Shown in pieces: positions 35,295 to 44,180 of a stretch of DNA of 54,695 nt. Location: the NCBI GenBank assembly GCA_026417155.1, contig JAOADU010000045.1, positions 1 to 54,695 of the forward strand, in the 5' to 3' direction. The translations under genes were made by a program, and so were the position numbers. Source of the DNA: Bacteroidales bacterium. GTDB lineage: Bacteria; Bacteroidota; Bacteroidia; Bacteroidales; GWA2-32-17. The notes beneath the pieces were generated by a model. That model was given only the letters and a program-made list of their open reading frames with translations, searched no databases and was not told the DNA's origin. Position 1 is the first letter of the stretch. Each line of letters begins with the position of its first letter.

Positions 35295-38186
35295 ATGAAT
35301 AGAATATTATTATTCATTGTTTTATTAATTTTTTCTACAAGTTTAATAGCACAACCTCAGAAACAAAAACGTAAATGCGCTACCGAAGAAATACATCAAC
35401 AACTTATTCAACAAGATCCTACTTATTTAGAGCGTTACAATCAGCTTCAAGAATTTGTTAGAAAGTTTGTTGAGCAACATCCTAATGGCTATTCGCCCAA
35501 AGCTGTAATTACTGTTCCCGTAGTGTTTCATATTGTACTTTCGCCATCTCAACATCAACAATTTCCCGATCAACGAGTACATGAACAAATTCAGGTTTTA
35601 AATCGTGATTTTGCAGGACAAAATCCTCATTCTATGGGTGCTTTCCCTGCAAATTTGAAAGCAAATACAGAGCTTCAATTTTGTCTAGCAACCGTTGATC
35701 CCAATGGGAATCCTACTACCGGAATTGAGCGAAGAGACTATACGGGTCCTCAATGGGGAACAAATCCAGGGGTAAAGCATTATTCTCAAGGTGGTTTAGA
35801 TGCATGGGACCCCAATAAATATTTGAATTTATGGGTAGCCGATCTCGGCAATGGTTTGTGTGGATATGCTTTATATCCTGTTGCACCGTTAAGTAATGAA
35901 TTTGGATTAGTAAATCATTGGGAATTTACAGGATTAACAGGTGCAGTTGCTCCCTATAATCTAGGCGGAACAGCTACTCATGAAATAGGACACTGCTTTA
36001 ATTTGAAACATATTTGGGGCGATTCGTCCGGATGTTCGCCCGATGATGCTTGCAATGATACTCCCTTACAAGATCAAGAAAATTACGGAACACCTACTTC
36101 ACCATTAACCGATCAATGTTCGCCTAATCCTCCGGGTGTAATGTTTATGAATTTTATGGATTATGTTGACGATATTGCATATGCTAATTTTACCCCCGAT
36201 CAAAAAACTCGCATACAAGCATGTTTTGCACCAGGAGGTCCCTTATATCAGTTAGGACAATCAACTGCGTGTGGAAATTTGACTAGTGATACTGTGCATG
36301 CAAACTTTAGTGGAAGTCCATTATCGATACCCGTTGGCGGTACCGTTAATTTTACTGATTTATCGACAGGAAATCCAACATCGTGGCAATGGACATTTAC
36401 TGGTGGAACTCCGGCCACTTCAACACAACAAAATCCAACAGGCATACAATATAATGCTGTAGGCTTATATTCTGTTAAATTAAAAGTCTCGAATGCAATT
36501 TCATCCGATAGTATTACCAAAATAAATTATATTGAAGTATATGATCCTAATGCAGTTCATGCCGATTTTGTTGGTAATCCTACTACTTTAATTGCAGGAG
36601 GTACGGTTCAATTTACCGATTTAAGCACGAATAATCCAACATCATGGTCGTGGCAATTCCCTGGCGGAACTCCTTCGAGTTCAACTCAAAAAAATCCAAC
36701 AATAACATACAACACACCAGGTACATATAATGTTTCGCTCACTGCATCAAATGGTAGTACTACAGATAGCGAAATAAAAGTTAATTATATTACAGTTTTG
36801 GACACTACTCAAGCTCCAAATGCCGATTTTATTGCCAATTACACTTTAATTCAACCTGGAAGTTCCGTCAATTTTACTAATTTATCTACAGGATATTATG
36901 ATTCTTTATTATGGATATTTGAAGCTGCCACACCTTCAACTTCAACTCAAACAAATCCAACTAATATTACGTATGATAGTATAGCATGTTTTGATGTTAC
37001 TTTGATATTGTATAGTGTATTAGGAAACGACACATTAAAAAAGCCCAACTACATTTGTGTGTTAAATCCAAATTATACTGATACTGTTAAAGCTAACTTT
37101 CATGCTATAACGTCGCGCTTGATAGTACAAGGCGGAAGTGTTAGTTTTGAAGATTTATCGTACGGTCCTATAACAAGTTGGAATTGGTATTTTGAAGGCG
37201 GTACTCCATCTACTTCAACAGTACAAAATCCTATGAATATTGTTTATTCTACTCCAGGGATATATGATGTACGATTAGTCGTACAAAGTGGTTCATATAG
37301 AGACACATTAGTTAAAAATGATTACATTGTGGTAACGACCGAACCATGGCCAGATCCTAATGGTTTTTGCGATACAACCGGAAATATCATGAATGGCGAG
37401 CATCCTTTAGTATTTATACATTTGCGTCCTAATAGATGGGGTTATATTCCAGGTCACAATCAAAGTCAAATTAAATACTATGCCGATTTACACGTAAATT
37501 ATACTGCAAGCAATGTTAGAGGAATAATTGTGCCCGTTGTAAAAGCCTATGGTGCGAATTCTACGAACAAAGTGCGATTTACTATTTGGGATTATGATAC
37601 ATTAACGGGTAAGCCCGGCGCAGTTTTAGGATACAAAGATGAAATAATAAATAATTTTACTCCCATGTTGTACAAGTCTGTATTGTTTAATTCTCCTGTT
37701 CCTGTAAATGGAAAATTTTTCGTTGGTTATCAATTATATTACAATAATCCTGTCGATACCTTTGTTGTGTACATGGCACCCAATAGAGGTCAAAACGGAA
37801 AGAACACAATGTTTTTATCAAAAACCCCAACTGGTTGGATGACACTTACTCAATTTTTCAATGATACATTGGTTTATAATACATCTTTAGCTATTAAAGT
37901 TGTGGGTTGTTTAGTTGGGATTGACGAAAACGATATAAAGCAGTGGACAGTTTTATATCCCAATCCTTCATCAGACAAAATCACGTTAGAAATATTACAG
38001 GATAAGGTAAGCGATGTTCAATTTGAAGTTGTTGATGTTTTGGGTAAAATAGTAAATGTTCCTGTAGTAAATACATACCAAAATAAACAATATGAATTTA
38101 ACATTAATAGTCTATATCAGGGAGTTTACTTTATTCGTGCAAAAATAAATGGTCAAAATGTAACGTATAGATTTATCAAAATGTAA
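35295..38186 (+). CDS. Secreted M43-type metalloprotease with four PKD domains and T9SS tail
   Basis: A 963-residue extracellular protease. After a signal peptide (to about residue 20) comes a pappalysin-type M43 catalytic domain: HEIGHCFNLKH places zinc ligands His229, His233 and His239 and catalytic Glu230, and FMNFMDYVDD provides the Met-turn. Four PKD beta-sandwich domains follow (about 332-416, 418-500, 505-590, 596-680), each with the F-x-D/N-L-S-x-G and WxWxFxGGTP-type core. After a further beta domain, the C-terminus is a T9SS type A sorting domain (LYPNPSSDKITLEI ... GVYFIRAKINGQ). It probably degrades external protein after outer-membrane translocation. It ends at a strong shared terminator. 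Confidence 0.93.
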   Translation: MNRILLFIVLLIFSTSLIAQPQKQKRKCATEEIHQQLIQQDPTYLERYNQLQEFVRKFVEQHPNGYSPKAVITVPVVFHIVLSPSQHQQFPDQRVHEQIQVLNRDFAGQNPHSMGAFPANLKANTELQFCLATVDPNGNPTTGIERRDYTGPQWGTNPGVKHYSQGGLDAWDPNKYLNLWVADLGNGLCGYALYPVAPLSNEFGLVNHWEFTGLTGAVAPYNLGGTATHEIGHCFNLKHIWGDSSGCSPDDACNDTPLQDQENYGTPTSPLTDQCSPNPPGVMFMNFMDYVDDIAYANFTPDQKTRIQACFAPGGPLYQLGQSTACGNLTSDTVHANFSGSPLSIPVGGTVNFTDLSTGNPTSWQWTFTGGTPATSTQQNPTGIQYNAVGLYSVKLKVSNAISSDSITKINYIEVYDPNAVHADFVGNPTTLIAGGTVQFTDLSTNNPTSWSWQFPGGTPSSSTQKNPTITYNTPGTYNVSLTASNGSTTDSEIKVNYITVLDTTQAPNADFIANYTLIQPGSSVNFTNLSTGYYDSLLWIFEAATPSTSTQTNPTNITYDSIACFDVTLILYSVLGNDTLKKPNYICVLNPNYTDTVKANFHAITSRLIVQGGSVSFEDLSYGPITSWNWYFEGGTPSTSTVQNPMNIVYSTPGIYDVRLVVQSGSYRDTLVKNDYIVVTTEPWPDPNGFCDTTGNIMNGEHPLVFIHLRPNRWGYIPGHNQSQIKYYADLHVNYTASNVRGIIVPVVKAYGANSTNKVRFTIWDYDTLTGKPGAVLGYKDEIINNFTPMLYKSVLFNSPVPVNGKFFVGYQLYYNNPVDTFVVYMAPNRGQNGKNTMFLSKTPTGWMTLTQFFNDTLVYNTSLAIKVVGCLVGIDENDIKQWTVLYPNPSSDKITLEILQDKVSDVQFEVVDVLGKIVNVPVVNTYQNKQYEFNINSLYQGVYFIRAKINGQNVTYRFIKM

Positions 38187-38193
38187 TGGAATA

Positions 38194-38220
38194 AAAAAAC
38201 CGCCCAAAAGGCGGTTTTTT
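38194..38220. terminator. Bidirectional rho-independent terminator
   Basis: Stem AAAAAACCGCC / GGCGGTTTTTT with a five-base loop: five G-C pairs flanked by six A-T pairs, so it ends in a T run on both strands. It serves the metalloprotease gene from the left and the small lipoprotein gene from the right. Confidence 0.9.
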
Positions 38221-38257
38221 CATTCATTGCTTGTCTTCCAAATAACAGCTAAACAGA

Positions 38258-38443
38258 TTACTGTTTAACAGTTGTATCCATAGTAGCATTCAACGAATCA
38301 ACTTGCGAGTTGAGTTCTTGAACAGCTTGGTCTAAAGCTTTGTTTAATGAATCTAAAGCTTGCTGTTGTTCATTTTGACCACCACCGCAAGAAGCTAATG
38401 CAAACATTGAAACTACGAAAATTCCAAAAACTACTTTTTTCAT
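38258..38443 (-). CDS. Small coiled-coil lipoprotein
   Basis: A 61-residue protein with a lipoprotein signal (MKKVVFGIFVVSMFALASC, lipid-bearing Cys19) followed by GGGQ and a 35-residue amphipathic helix with repeating Leu/Val positions (ALDSLNKALDQAVQEL), probably a coiled coil. The ATG at 38449 (MNMKK) is an alternative start. It is reminiscent of Lpp-like envelope peptides in form but shares no clear sequence with them. It stands alone, with a shared terminator. Function unknown. Confidence 0.7.
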   Translation of the reverse strand: MKKVVFGIFVVSMFALASCGGGQNEQQQALDSLNKALDQAVQELNSQVDSLNATMDTTVKQ

Positions 38444-38505
38444 GTTCATAAATTTTAAGTTAAACAATTAAAGAACTTTACAACCATTAATATTTTAAAA
38501 AAATA

Positions 38506-38559
38506 AAAGGTAACCCACCATAATTAAATTTTTTTTTGAAAATTTGATGGGTTACTTTT
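38506..38559. repeat. Inverted repeat over the sigma-factor promoter
   Basis: Arms AAAGGTAACCCA (38506-38517) and TGGGTTACTTTT (38548-38559) are complementary at 11 of 12 positions, the exception being G-T. The spacer is 30 bases and T-rich. The right arm covers most of the -7 element of the sigma gene, so it could be an operator or a transcript hairpin. Confidence 0.6.
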
Positions 38560-38560
38560 G
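38553..38560 (+). promoter_or_regulatory. -7 promoter element of the ECF sigma operon
   Basis: TACTTTTG, matching TAnnTTTG, 30 bases before the sigma ATG, so the housekeeping sigma can read it. It overlaps the right arm of the inverted repeat. Confidence 0.6.
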
Positions 38561-38590
38561 CATATGAATAAATATTAATTTTAAGAATAA

Positions 38591-39151
38591 ATGAATATTC
38601 GTTCACCATTTAATGACGATGAATTAGTTCAAGGTATTAAAGACAACAACTCTATGGTTATTTCGTACATATATAAGAAAAACTATCCCACAATAGCAAA
38701 CTTTATTCGATTAAATGGTGGAAATGATGACGATGCAAAAGATATCTTTCAAGAATCATTGATAACTTTATTTCATAAAGTACAACAAGAAAATTTTTCT
38801 TTAACATCAAAGTTAAATACATATATATATTCTATTGCCAGAAATCTTTGGCTAACAGAGCTTAAGCGAAAACAAAAAAATACCGACGATATTAACGAAG
38901 TTGAAGAATTTTTGCCCAATGATGAACTACTTTTAGATGACATTGAACTTATAAGACAAAATCAGAAAAGGTTAATGTGGAGTTTGGAAAAATTAGGCGA
39001 ACCCTGTAAATCTATATTATCCTATTTTTATTTTTATCAATGGTCGATGCAAGAAATTGCCGAAAAAATGGGTTACACAAATGCAGAAAATGCTAAAAAT
39101 CAAAAATATAAATGTTTGCTAAGATTAAAGAAAATTTATCAGAAAATGTAG
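38591..39151 (+). CDS. ECF-type RNA polymerase sigma factor
   Basis: A 186-residue sigma-70 family protein with only regions 2 and 4, hence ECF group. Region 2 (about 20-95) holds DDAKDIFQESLITLFHKV and the -10-reading TYIYSIARNLWLTELKRK; region 4 (about 125-185) holds LGEPCKSILSYFYFYQWSMQ and the helix-turn-helix EIAEKMGYTNAENAKNQKYK. It recruits RNA polymerase to a dedicated regulon, unknown here. The gene for its likely partner, an anti-sigma-like membrane protein fused to a protease, begins seven bases downstream. Confidence 0.93.
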   Translation: MNIRSPFNDDELVQGIKDNNSMVISYIYKKNYPTIANFIRLNGGNDDDAKDIFQESLITLFHKVQQENFSLTSKLNTYIYSIARNLWLTELKRKQKNTDDINEVEEFLPNDELLLDDIELIRQNQKRLMWSLEKLGEPCKSILSYFYFYQWSMQEIAEKMGYTNAENAKNQKYKCLLRLKKIYQKM

Positions 39152-39158
39152 GCAAATT

Positions 39159-40211
39159 ATGAAGAATACAAGATTAATAGAATTGTGTGAAAAATATGTT
39201 AACGATTGTTTGAACGAACAAGAAAAAAATGAGTTACAATTATTTGTTAATGCTTCTGAGTCTAATAAACAACTATTTGAAGAGAATTTGAATTTTATTA
39301 AAGAATTAAACAATTTTGGTAAGTATTATTTGTTTGAGCAAAATGTAAAGCAAGTTTCACGACAATATGAGGAGTCATTCAAAAATGTTCGCAAGCAATT
39401 TACTCTTTCTTCGGTAATTCCATACATATCTGTTGCCGCTGTGAGTATAGTTGCTGTTTTATTTACATTATATGTTTCGGGATGGTTTTCATATAAGCAA
39501 CAAATTCAAGCATACAGACAATTGTCAAATTCTATTACAACAATTTCAAAAAATCAAAAATCGCTATGGAATACTTTATTTTCTACCAATGAAATTACTT
39601 ATGTTCGAGGTACAGCTTTCGCAATCTCTTCAGATGGATTATTAGCTACAAGTTATCACCTTGTCAAAGATTACGATTCTGTTTTAGTTATCAATGCTTC
39701 TGATTCGAGTGTTAAAATGCATGCAAAACTTGTTGCTTGCGATAAAAATTTGGACATTGCCATATTAAAAATTTCTGATTCTGTTTTTGCATCCATTAAA
39801 AATATACCATACAGCATCAATTATAATTTTCCTGTAGAATTAGGTACTTATGTTTATAGTTTAGGTTTCAGCAAAAGTAGTATAGTTTTTGGTGAAGGCA
39901 GTATAAGTTCGTTCACAGGATTTAATGAAGATACCAATAGCATTCAGGTATCTATTCCTACTAATCCTGGAAACAGCGGAAGCCCTGTATTTAATCAGTA
40001 TGGCGAGGTAATAGGAATAATTTGCGGAAAAAATGATGGAAAGGAAGGAAGTACTTATGCTTTACATTCTAAAGTTTTGAAGAATATTTTAGATAGCTTA
40101 TCAAATAATAAGTTCAATAGAATTTATTTAAAAAATACGATTAAATACCTACCAAAAAATAAACAAGTATCTAAAATTGTTCCTTATATTTTTAAAATCG
40201 AGATTTATTAA
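39159..40211 (+). CDS. Anti-sigma-like membrane protein fused to a trypsin-like protease
   Basis: A 350-residue protein in three parts. Residues 1-80 are a cytoplasmic helical region whose CLNEQEKNELQLFVNASES stretch matches the L-x-x-x-E-x-x-E-L/F pattern of Bacteroidota anti-sigma N-termini. Residues about 86-107 form one membrane helix. Residues about 145-315 are a trypsin-like (DegP/Trypsin_2) domain with a full triad: His167 in TSYHLVKD, Asp199 in DKNLDIAILK and Ser273 in NPGNSGSPV. Topology puts the protease in the periplasm and the sigma-binding end inside. No PDZ domain is seen. Its 3' end overlaps the convergent epimerase gene by 20 bases. The anti-sigma role is inferred from position and layout. 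Confidence 0.82.
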   Translation: MKNTRLIELCEKYVNDCLNEQEKNELQLFVNASESNKQLFEENLNFIKELNNFGKYYLFEQNVKQVSRQYEESFKNVRKQFTLSSVIPYISVAAVSIVAVLFTLYVSGWFSYKQQIQAYRQLSNSITTISKNQKSLWNTLFSTNEITYVRGTAFAISSDGLLATSYHLVKDYDSVLVINASDSSVKMHAKLVACDKNLDIAILKISDSVFASIKNIPYSINYNFPVELGTYVYSLGFSKSSIVFGEGSISSFTGFNEDTNSIQVSIPTNPGNSGSPVFNQYGEVIGIICGKNDGKEGSTYALHSKVLKNILDSLSNNKFNRIYLKNTIKYLPKNKQVSKIVPYIFKIEIY

Positions 40212-41061
40212 CAATATCGCATAGAGCCTTCTCTATATTTTCATATTTGAAAACAAATTGATTATCTATAAGTGCTTGAGGTATAACAGCTTGGCTCGAA
40301 TATAGTACAGATGCTCCTTGCCCATATATTAGGTGAAGAAGTTGTTTAGGTACAGAAAATAATAAAGGTCTATTTAATTGTCGAGCAAAAGTTTTTGAAA
40401 ACTCTTTATTTGTAGTATAATGAGGTGCAACGGCATTGTAAATTCCTTCGGGTATTTTATTTTCGATAGCAAAAGTAAATATAGACAGTAAGTCTTCGAT
40501 ATGAATAAAGCTCATTTTTTGTTTTCCGTTAGCTATAGTAGCTCCTAAGCCTGCCTTAAATAATGGCAAAAGTTTTTTAATCAATCCCCCCGAACTTCCT
40601 AATACAATTCCTAATCGTAATATATAAACTTCAATTCCGTAATTTTTAGCAAACAATGTTGCTTCTTCCCAATCACGGGCAACTCTACCTAAATAATCGT
40701 ACGATAAATTTCTTGAATATTCGTCATGAATATTCTTTGTATCGTATATTCCAATAGCAGAAACAGAGATAATTTTTTTTGGACGTTGTAGAAGTTCGGA
40801 CACTGTTTTTATTAAAATACGCGTTGTATGAACTCGACTTCGATAAATATCAAGCTTGTTTTTGCGTGTCCATCGTTTTTGTATAGAAGAACCTGCTAAA
40901 TTTATTACAATATCGGCTTTCGATAAAGTATCACTAAGTAGATGGCTTTTTTCGTAAATGATTTGATGTGGAATTTTTAAACACGTAAAACCTTTATTTT
41001 CAAGGTGTTTCGTTAGTTCTTTGCCGATAAAACCATTAGCTCCTGTTACGGCAATTTTCAT
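40192..41061 (-). CDS. TIGR01777 family NAD-dependent epimerase-like protein
   Basis: A 289-residue extended short-chain dehydrogenase of the TIGR01777 (YfcH-like) family. The nucleotide-binding TGANGFIG lies at 6-13, then VINLAGSSIQKRWT, SRVHTTRILIKTV, SVSAIGIYD and LRLGIVLGSSGGLIKKL, all family landmarks. The usual catalytic Y-x-x-x-K is not apparent, as is common in this family. C-terminal residues about 240-289 correspond to a DUF1731-type tail. The natural substrate is unknown. It starts 16 bases after cdaA and probably belongs to the folP-cdaA operon. Confidence 0.9.
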   Translation of the reverse strand: MKIAVTGANGFIGKELTKHLENKGFTCLKIPHQIIYEKSHLLSDTLSKADIVINLAGSSIQKRWTRKNKLDIYRSRVHTTRILIKTVSELLQRPKKIISVSAIGIYDTKNIHDEYSRNLSYDYLGRVARDWEEATLFAKNYGIEVYILRLGIVLGSSGGLIKKLLPLFKAGLGATIANGKQKMSFIHIEDLLSIFTFAIENKIPEGIYNAVAPHYTTNKEFSKTFARQLNRPLLFSVPKQLLHLIYGQGASVLYSSQAVIPQALIDNQFVFKYENIEKALCDIVNKSRF

Positions 41062-41077
41062 AGAGGTTGTTTTTTGG

Positions 41078-41866
41078 TTAAATTAAAGAAAATTCTTCTT
41101 CCAATGCTTTTTTGATATCATGAATACTTACATCATAATACAAATTACCATTATGAGCAAAACTTATCGCACCATTTTCTTCAGAAACGACTATTATGAA
41201 AGAATCAGTAAATTCCGACATGCCTAATGCCGCCCGATGTCGGGTGCCATAATGTGGTGGCAAATCAACTCTATCGCTTATGGGTAATATACAACGTGCC
41301 GATACAATTTTATTATTATGTATTAAAATAGCACCATCGTGTAATGGACTGTCTTTTGTAAAAATGCTCTCGATTAAACGACTCGAAATATGGGCATTTA
41401 ACGTATCACCGATGTGCGAATAATTATCGAGACTCATTTTATTGGCTATGACAAATAAAGCACCAATTTTTTTATCCGATAAATTTTTTAATGAAACTTC
41501 GATTGATGAAAAATTTAAAATGGGTTTTGATTTTTTTTGAAATTTAAACAAACTTAAAAAGCGTGTGCGATAATTTATCGTAAAATACTTGGAGCCAATG
41601 AGCAATAAAAAACGTCGTATTTCTTGTTGAAAAACTATAACCAGGGCTATCATACCAACGCCCATAATCTGTCCCAGTAAAGCTTCCATCAGTTGCATTT
41701 TAAATGCTCTTACCGATAACCAAAGTAAATATATTAAGGCAATACCAATAAAAATATTTATTGCTAATGAGCCTCTTATCAGCATATATATTTTATACAA
41801 AATAAAAGCAAAAAGAAGTATATCGAGTACATCGAAGAAAGTAATATGAATAAATAATGAAATCAT
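41078..41866 (-). CDS. cdaA: Diadenylate cyclase (c-di-AMP synthase)
   Basis: Makes cyclic di-AMP from two ATP, a signal for osmotic and potassium control and cell-wall balance. The 262-residue protein has three N-terminal membrane helices (about 10-28, 34-52, 62-82) and a cytoplasmic DAC domain with DGA at 177-179 in DSPLHDGAILI and RHR at 209-211 in HYGTRHRAALGMSE. Length and layout match CdaA (YbbP). The folP-cdaA order is common in Bacteroidota. The regulator CdaR is not encoded next to it, unlike in Firmicutes. Confidence 0.95.
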   Translation of the reverse strand: MISLFIHITFFDVLDILLFAFILYKIYMLIRGSLAINIFIGIALIYLLWLSVRAFKMQLMEALLGQIMGVGMIALVIVFQQEIRRFLLLIGSKYFTINYRTRFLSLFKFQKKSKPILNFSSIEVSLKNLSDKKIGALFVIANKMSLDNYSHIGDTLNAHISSRLIESIFTKDSPLHDGAILIHNNKIVSARCILPISDRVDLPPHYGTRHRAALGMSEFTDSFIIVVSEENGAISFAHNGNLYYDVSIHDIKKALEEEFSLI

Positions 41867-41890
41867 AAAATGTTTGCTAAGTTACAAAAT

Positions 41891-42751
41891 TTACGCATGC
41901 AAATATTTTTCGATAAGTTGTAATGTTTGAACAGTTTCTTTTACATCGTGAGTACGTATAATATCGGCACCGTTAATAATAGCAAGCCCTTGTAAAAGCA
42001 ATGAACCATGTAAAGCTTCGTTTGGTGTAATATTTAACAATTTATATATCATAGATTTTCGTGATATTCCTACCATAATAGGACGTTCGAGAGCTTTAAA
42101 AACTTCAAGGTTTCTAAGTAGTGTATAATTGTGTTCAATATTTTTACCAAAACCAAACCCGGGATCAACAATAATATCATTAATACCATATGTTTGAAGC
42201 TCATGTATCTTTTCGCCTAAGAACTGAAATACTTCGGCAACAACATCGTTGTATATGGCTTGCTGAATCATATTTTGTGGATTTCCTTTCATGTGCATAA
42301 GCACATAAGGCACATTTAAACGTTTGATTGTTTCAAGCATTTCGGTATCGAGGCTATATGCCGAAATATCGTTAATCATGAAAAATCCATAATTTTCGAC
42401 ACAAACGGTTGCAGTATGAGCATTATATGTATCAATAGAAAACCAAACATTGGGAAATGCTTTGGTTATAACTTCTAGATATGGCGTGAGCCTTTTTAAT
42501 TCTTCATCAGCTGCGATAATATCTGCATTAGGACGCGAAGAAGCTGCTCCAATGTCGATAATGGTAGCTCCAGATTCAAGCATGTTTTGTATAGTTTTTA
42601 AACAGCTTTCAATATTATGGATGCGGCTATTGTTGTAAAACGAATCGGGCGTTATGTTAATAATGCCCATAACTATTGGCTTCTCGAGGTAATATATTTT
42701 TTCTCTAAAACGAAGACTTTTCTTTTTACTAAAAATTGTATCTTTAACCAT
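41891..42751 (-). CDS. folP: Dihydropteroate synthase
   Basis: Joins p-aminobenzoate to the pterin pyrophosphate in folate synthesis; the sulfonamide target. The 286-residue TIM barrel shows GIINITPDSFYNNSR, IDIGAASSRPNAD, FSIDTYNA, ILVDPGFGFGK-type sequence (IIVDPGFGFGKN here) and VGISRKSMIYKLL, plus the closing IRTHDVKETVQ. An N-terminal extension of about 25 residues (KKKSLRFREKIYYLEKP) precedes the barrel. It is divergent from tmk with 31 bases between starts and leads the folP-cdaA-epimerase operon. Confidence 0.96.
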   Translation of the reverse strand: MVKDTIFSKKKSLRFREKIYYLEKPIVMGIINITPDSFYNNSRIHNIESCLKTIQNMLESGATIIDIGAASSRPNADIIAADEELKRLTPYLEVITKAFPNVWFSIDTYNAHTATVCVENYGFFMINDISAYSLDTEMLETIKRLNVPYVLMHMKGNPQNMIQQAIYNDVVAEVFQFLGEKIHELQTYGINDIIVDPGFGFGKNIEHNYTLLRNLEVFKALERPIMVGISRKSMIYKLLNITPNEALHGSLLLQGLAIINGADIIRTHDVKETVQTLQLIEKYLHA

Positions 42752-42782
42752 TATTTTTTTTTGTAAAAATAGTTAAAATTTT

Positions 42783-43472
42783 ATGCCGCTCATAGTACTT
42801 GAGGGTCTCGATGGTGCAGGAAAGTCAACTCAAGTGAAGTTACTCAACGAGTATTTTATTAATCAAGGAAAATCTACATTTCTATTGCATTTTCCAAGGC
42901 TTCAAAATCCTTATTTTGGCGAACTCATATCCTCATTTTTGAGAGGAGAATTTGGTGATATACATCAGGTTCATCCGCGACTTGTTGCTTTATTATATGC
43001 GGGCGATAGATGGGATGCTTCACAGCAATTATCTTCATATTTATCTCAGCAATATGTAGTAATTCTCGATCGTTATGTTTATTCAAATATAGCTTATCAA
43101 TGTGCAAAGCTAACGAATGAATACGAAAAAGAAGAATTAAGAAACTGGATTCTGCAATTCGAATTTGAGTATTTCAAAATTCCTAAACCCGATATAAATA
43201 TATTTCTCGATATGCCTATCACTTTTGTCGAAAAAAAACTTAAAGAGCATCGCCAAGGCGATGATAGAGCATATTTAAAGGGAAAAGAAGATATTCACGA
43301 AAAAAATATTTCTTTTCAGGAAAAAGTAAGAAATGAATATTTATATCTATGTACACATTATGATCTACTGTACTTGAATTGCGCTCACAATGAAGCTATC
43401 GAATCGGCTGAACATATTTTTAAAAGAATAATAAATTTAATAGAAGCCAATCTTAATAGTAATAAACTATGA
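42783..43472 (+). CDS. tmk: Thymidylate kinase
   Basis: Phosphorylates dTMP to dTDP. The 229-residue P-loop kinase opens with LEGLDGAGKSTQVKLL (Walker A), has the DRYVYSNIAYQ nucleoside-site motif (near 97-107) and IFLDMPITFVEKKLKEHR leading to the lid. Slightly longer than the usual 205-215. The next gene starts within its stop codon (ATGA overlap), so it is the first gene of the cluster ending at 45197. Confidence 0.93.
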   Translation: MPLIVLEGLDGAGKSTQVKLLNEYFINQGKSTFLLHFPRLQNPYFGELISSFLRGEFGDIHQVHPRLVALLYAGDRWDASQQLSSYLSQQYVVILDRYVYSNIAYQCAKLTNEYEKEELRNWILQFEFEYFKIPKPDINIFLDMPITFVEKKLKEHRQGDDRAYLKGKEDIHEKNISFQEKVRNEYLYLCTHYDLLYLNCAHNEAIESAEHIFKRIINLIEANLNSNKL

Positions 43473-43696
43473 CTAAAATATTAAGTGTTTTATTTTTAAT
43501 TATCATTATAATTAACTGTTCAAAAATAGCCACTAATAATATAAAAAAATCAGAATTAAAAACTTTAACTATTGAAGAATTGGTTAGTGGTCCTGATTGG
43601 GAATTTGTTGATGATTCGGTATATGTTGATGGAATTTATTGCAAACAATATAGAAATAAAATAACTAACCAAAATATACTAATTGCACCAGAATAA
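43469..43696 (+). CDS. Small putative lipoprotein
   Basis: A 75-residue protein with a hydrophobic signal (MTKILSVLFLIIIIINC) whose lipobox ends at Cys17. The mature peptide of about 58 residues has no motif I recognise; it includes LTIEELVSGPDWEFVDD and one further Cys. It overlaps tmk by four bases and ends 13 bases before the guanine deaminase, so it is translated from the same messenger. The coupling to tmk is the best reason to believe it is real. Function unknown. Confidence 0.65.
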   Translation: MTKILSVLFLIIIIINCSKIATNNIKKSELKTLTIEELVSGPDWEFVDDSVYVDGIYCKQYRNKITNQNILIAPE

Positions 43697-43709
43697 AATC
43701 GAAAATATT

Positions 43710-44180
43710 ATGAACCAACATGAATATTACATGCGTCAGGCAATAGCTTTGTCTGATGAAAATGTTGATAAAGGCGGTGGTCCATTTGGAGCCGTTATTG
43801 TTAAAGATGGGAAAATTATAGCAAAAGCAGGCAATAGTGTTACTTTAACTAACGATCCTACTGCACACGCCGAAGTCAATGCTATACGATTGGCAGCCAA
43901 ATCGTTAGGGACATTTGATCTTTCTGGTTGTGAAATATATACATCGTGCGAACCATGTCCGATGTGTTTAGGTGCAATTTATTGGGCAAGAATTGATAAG
44001 GTTTATTATGCCAACACAAAAGATGATGCCCGTAATATAAACTTTGATGATGCATTTATTTATGATGAAATAATGCAACCTTTGCAGTTACGCAAAAAAA
44101 CATTTATACAACTGTTGCGTAACGAAGCTATTAAAGTTTTCGAAAAATGGCAACAGAAAGAAGACAAAATTCCTTATTAA
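43710..44180 (+). CDS. guaD: Guanine deaminase (cytidine-deaminase fold)
   Basis: Deaminates guanine to xanthine in purine salvage. The 156-residue protein has the zinc site His53/Glu55 (DPTAHAEVNAIR) and Cys83/Cys86 (EPCPMCLGAIYWAR), the GGGPFGAVIV loop (22-31) typical of GuaD rather than TadA, and the C-terminal [11 protein letters not shown], the swapped tail that shapes the active site in GuaD. The ATG at 43710 was chosen over an in-frame TTG at 43683, which would overlap the lipoprotein gene. The glycosylase gene overlaps its end by 34 bases. Confidence 0.88.
   Translation: MNQHEYYMRQAIALSDENVDKGGGPFGAVIVKDGKIIAKAGNSVTLTNDPTAHAEVNAIRLAAKSLGTFDLSGCEIYTSCEPCPMCLGAIYWARIDKVYYANTKDDARNINFDDAFIYDEIMQPLQLRKKTFIQLLRNEAIKVFEKWQQKEDKIPY

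Noticed and set aside
36282-37344. Approximate tandem repeats of about 250 bases
   Set aside because: These are the four PKD domains of the metalloprotease; divergence between units fits old domain duplication, not a recent DNA repeat.
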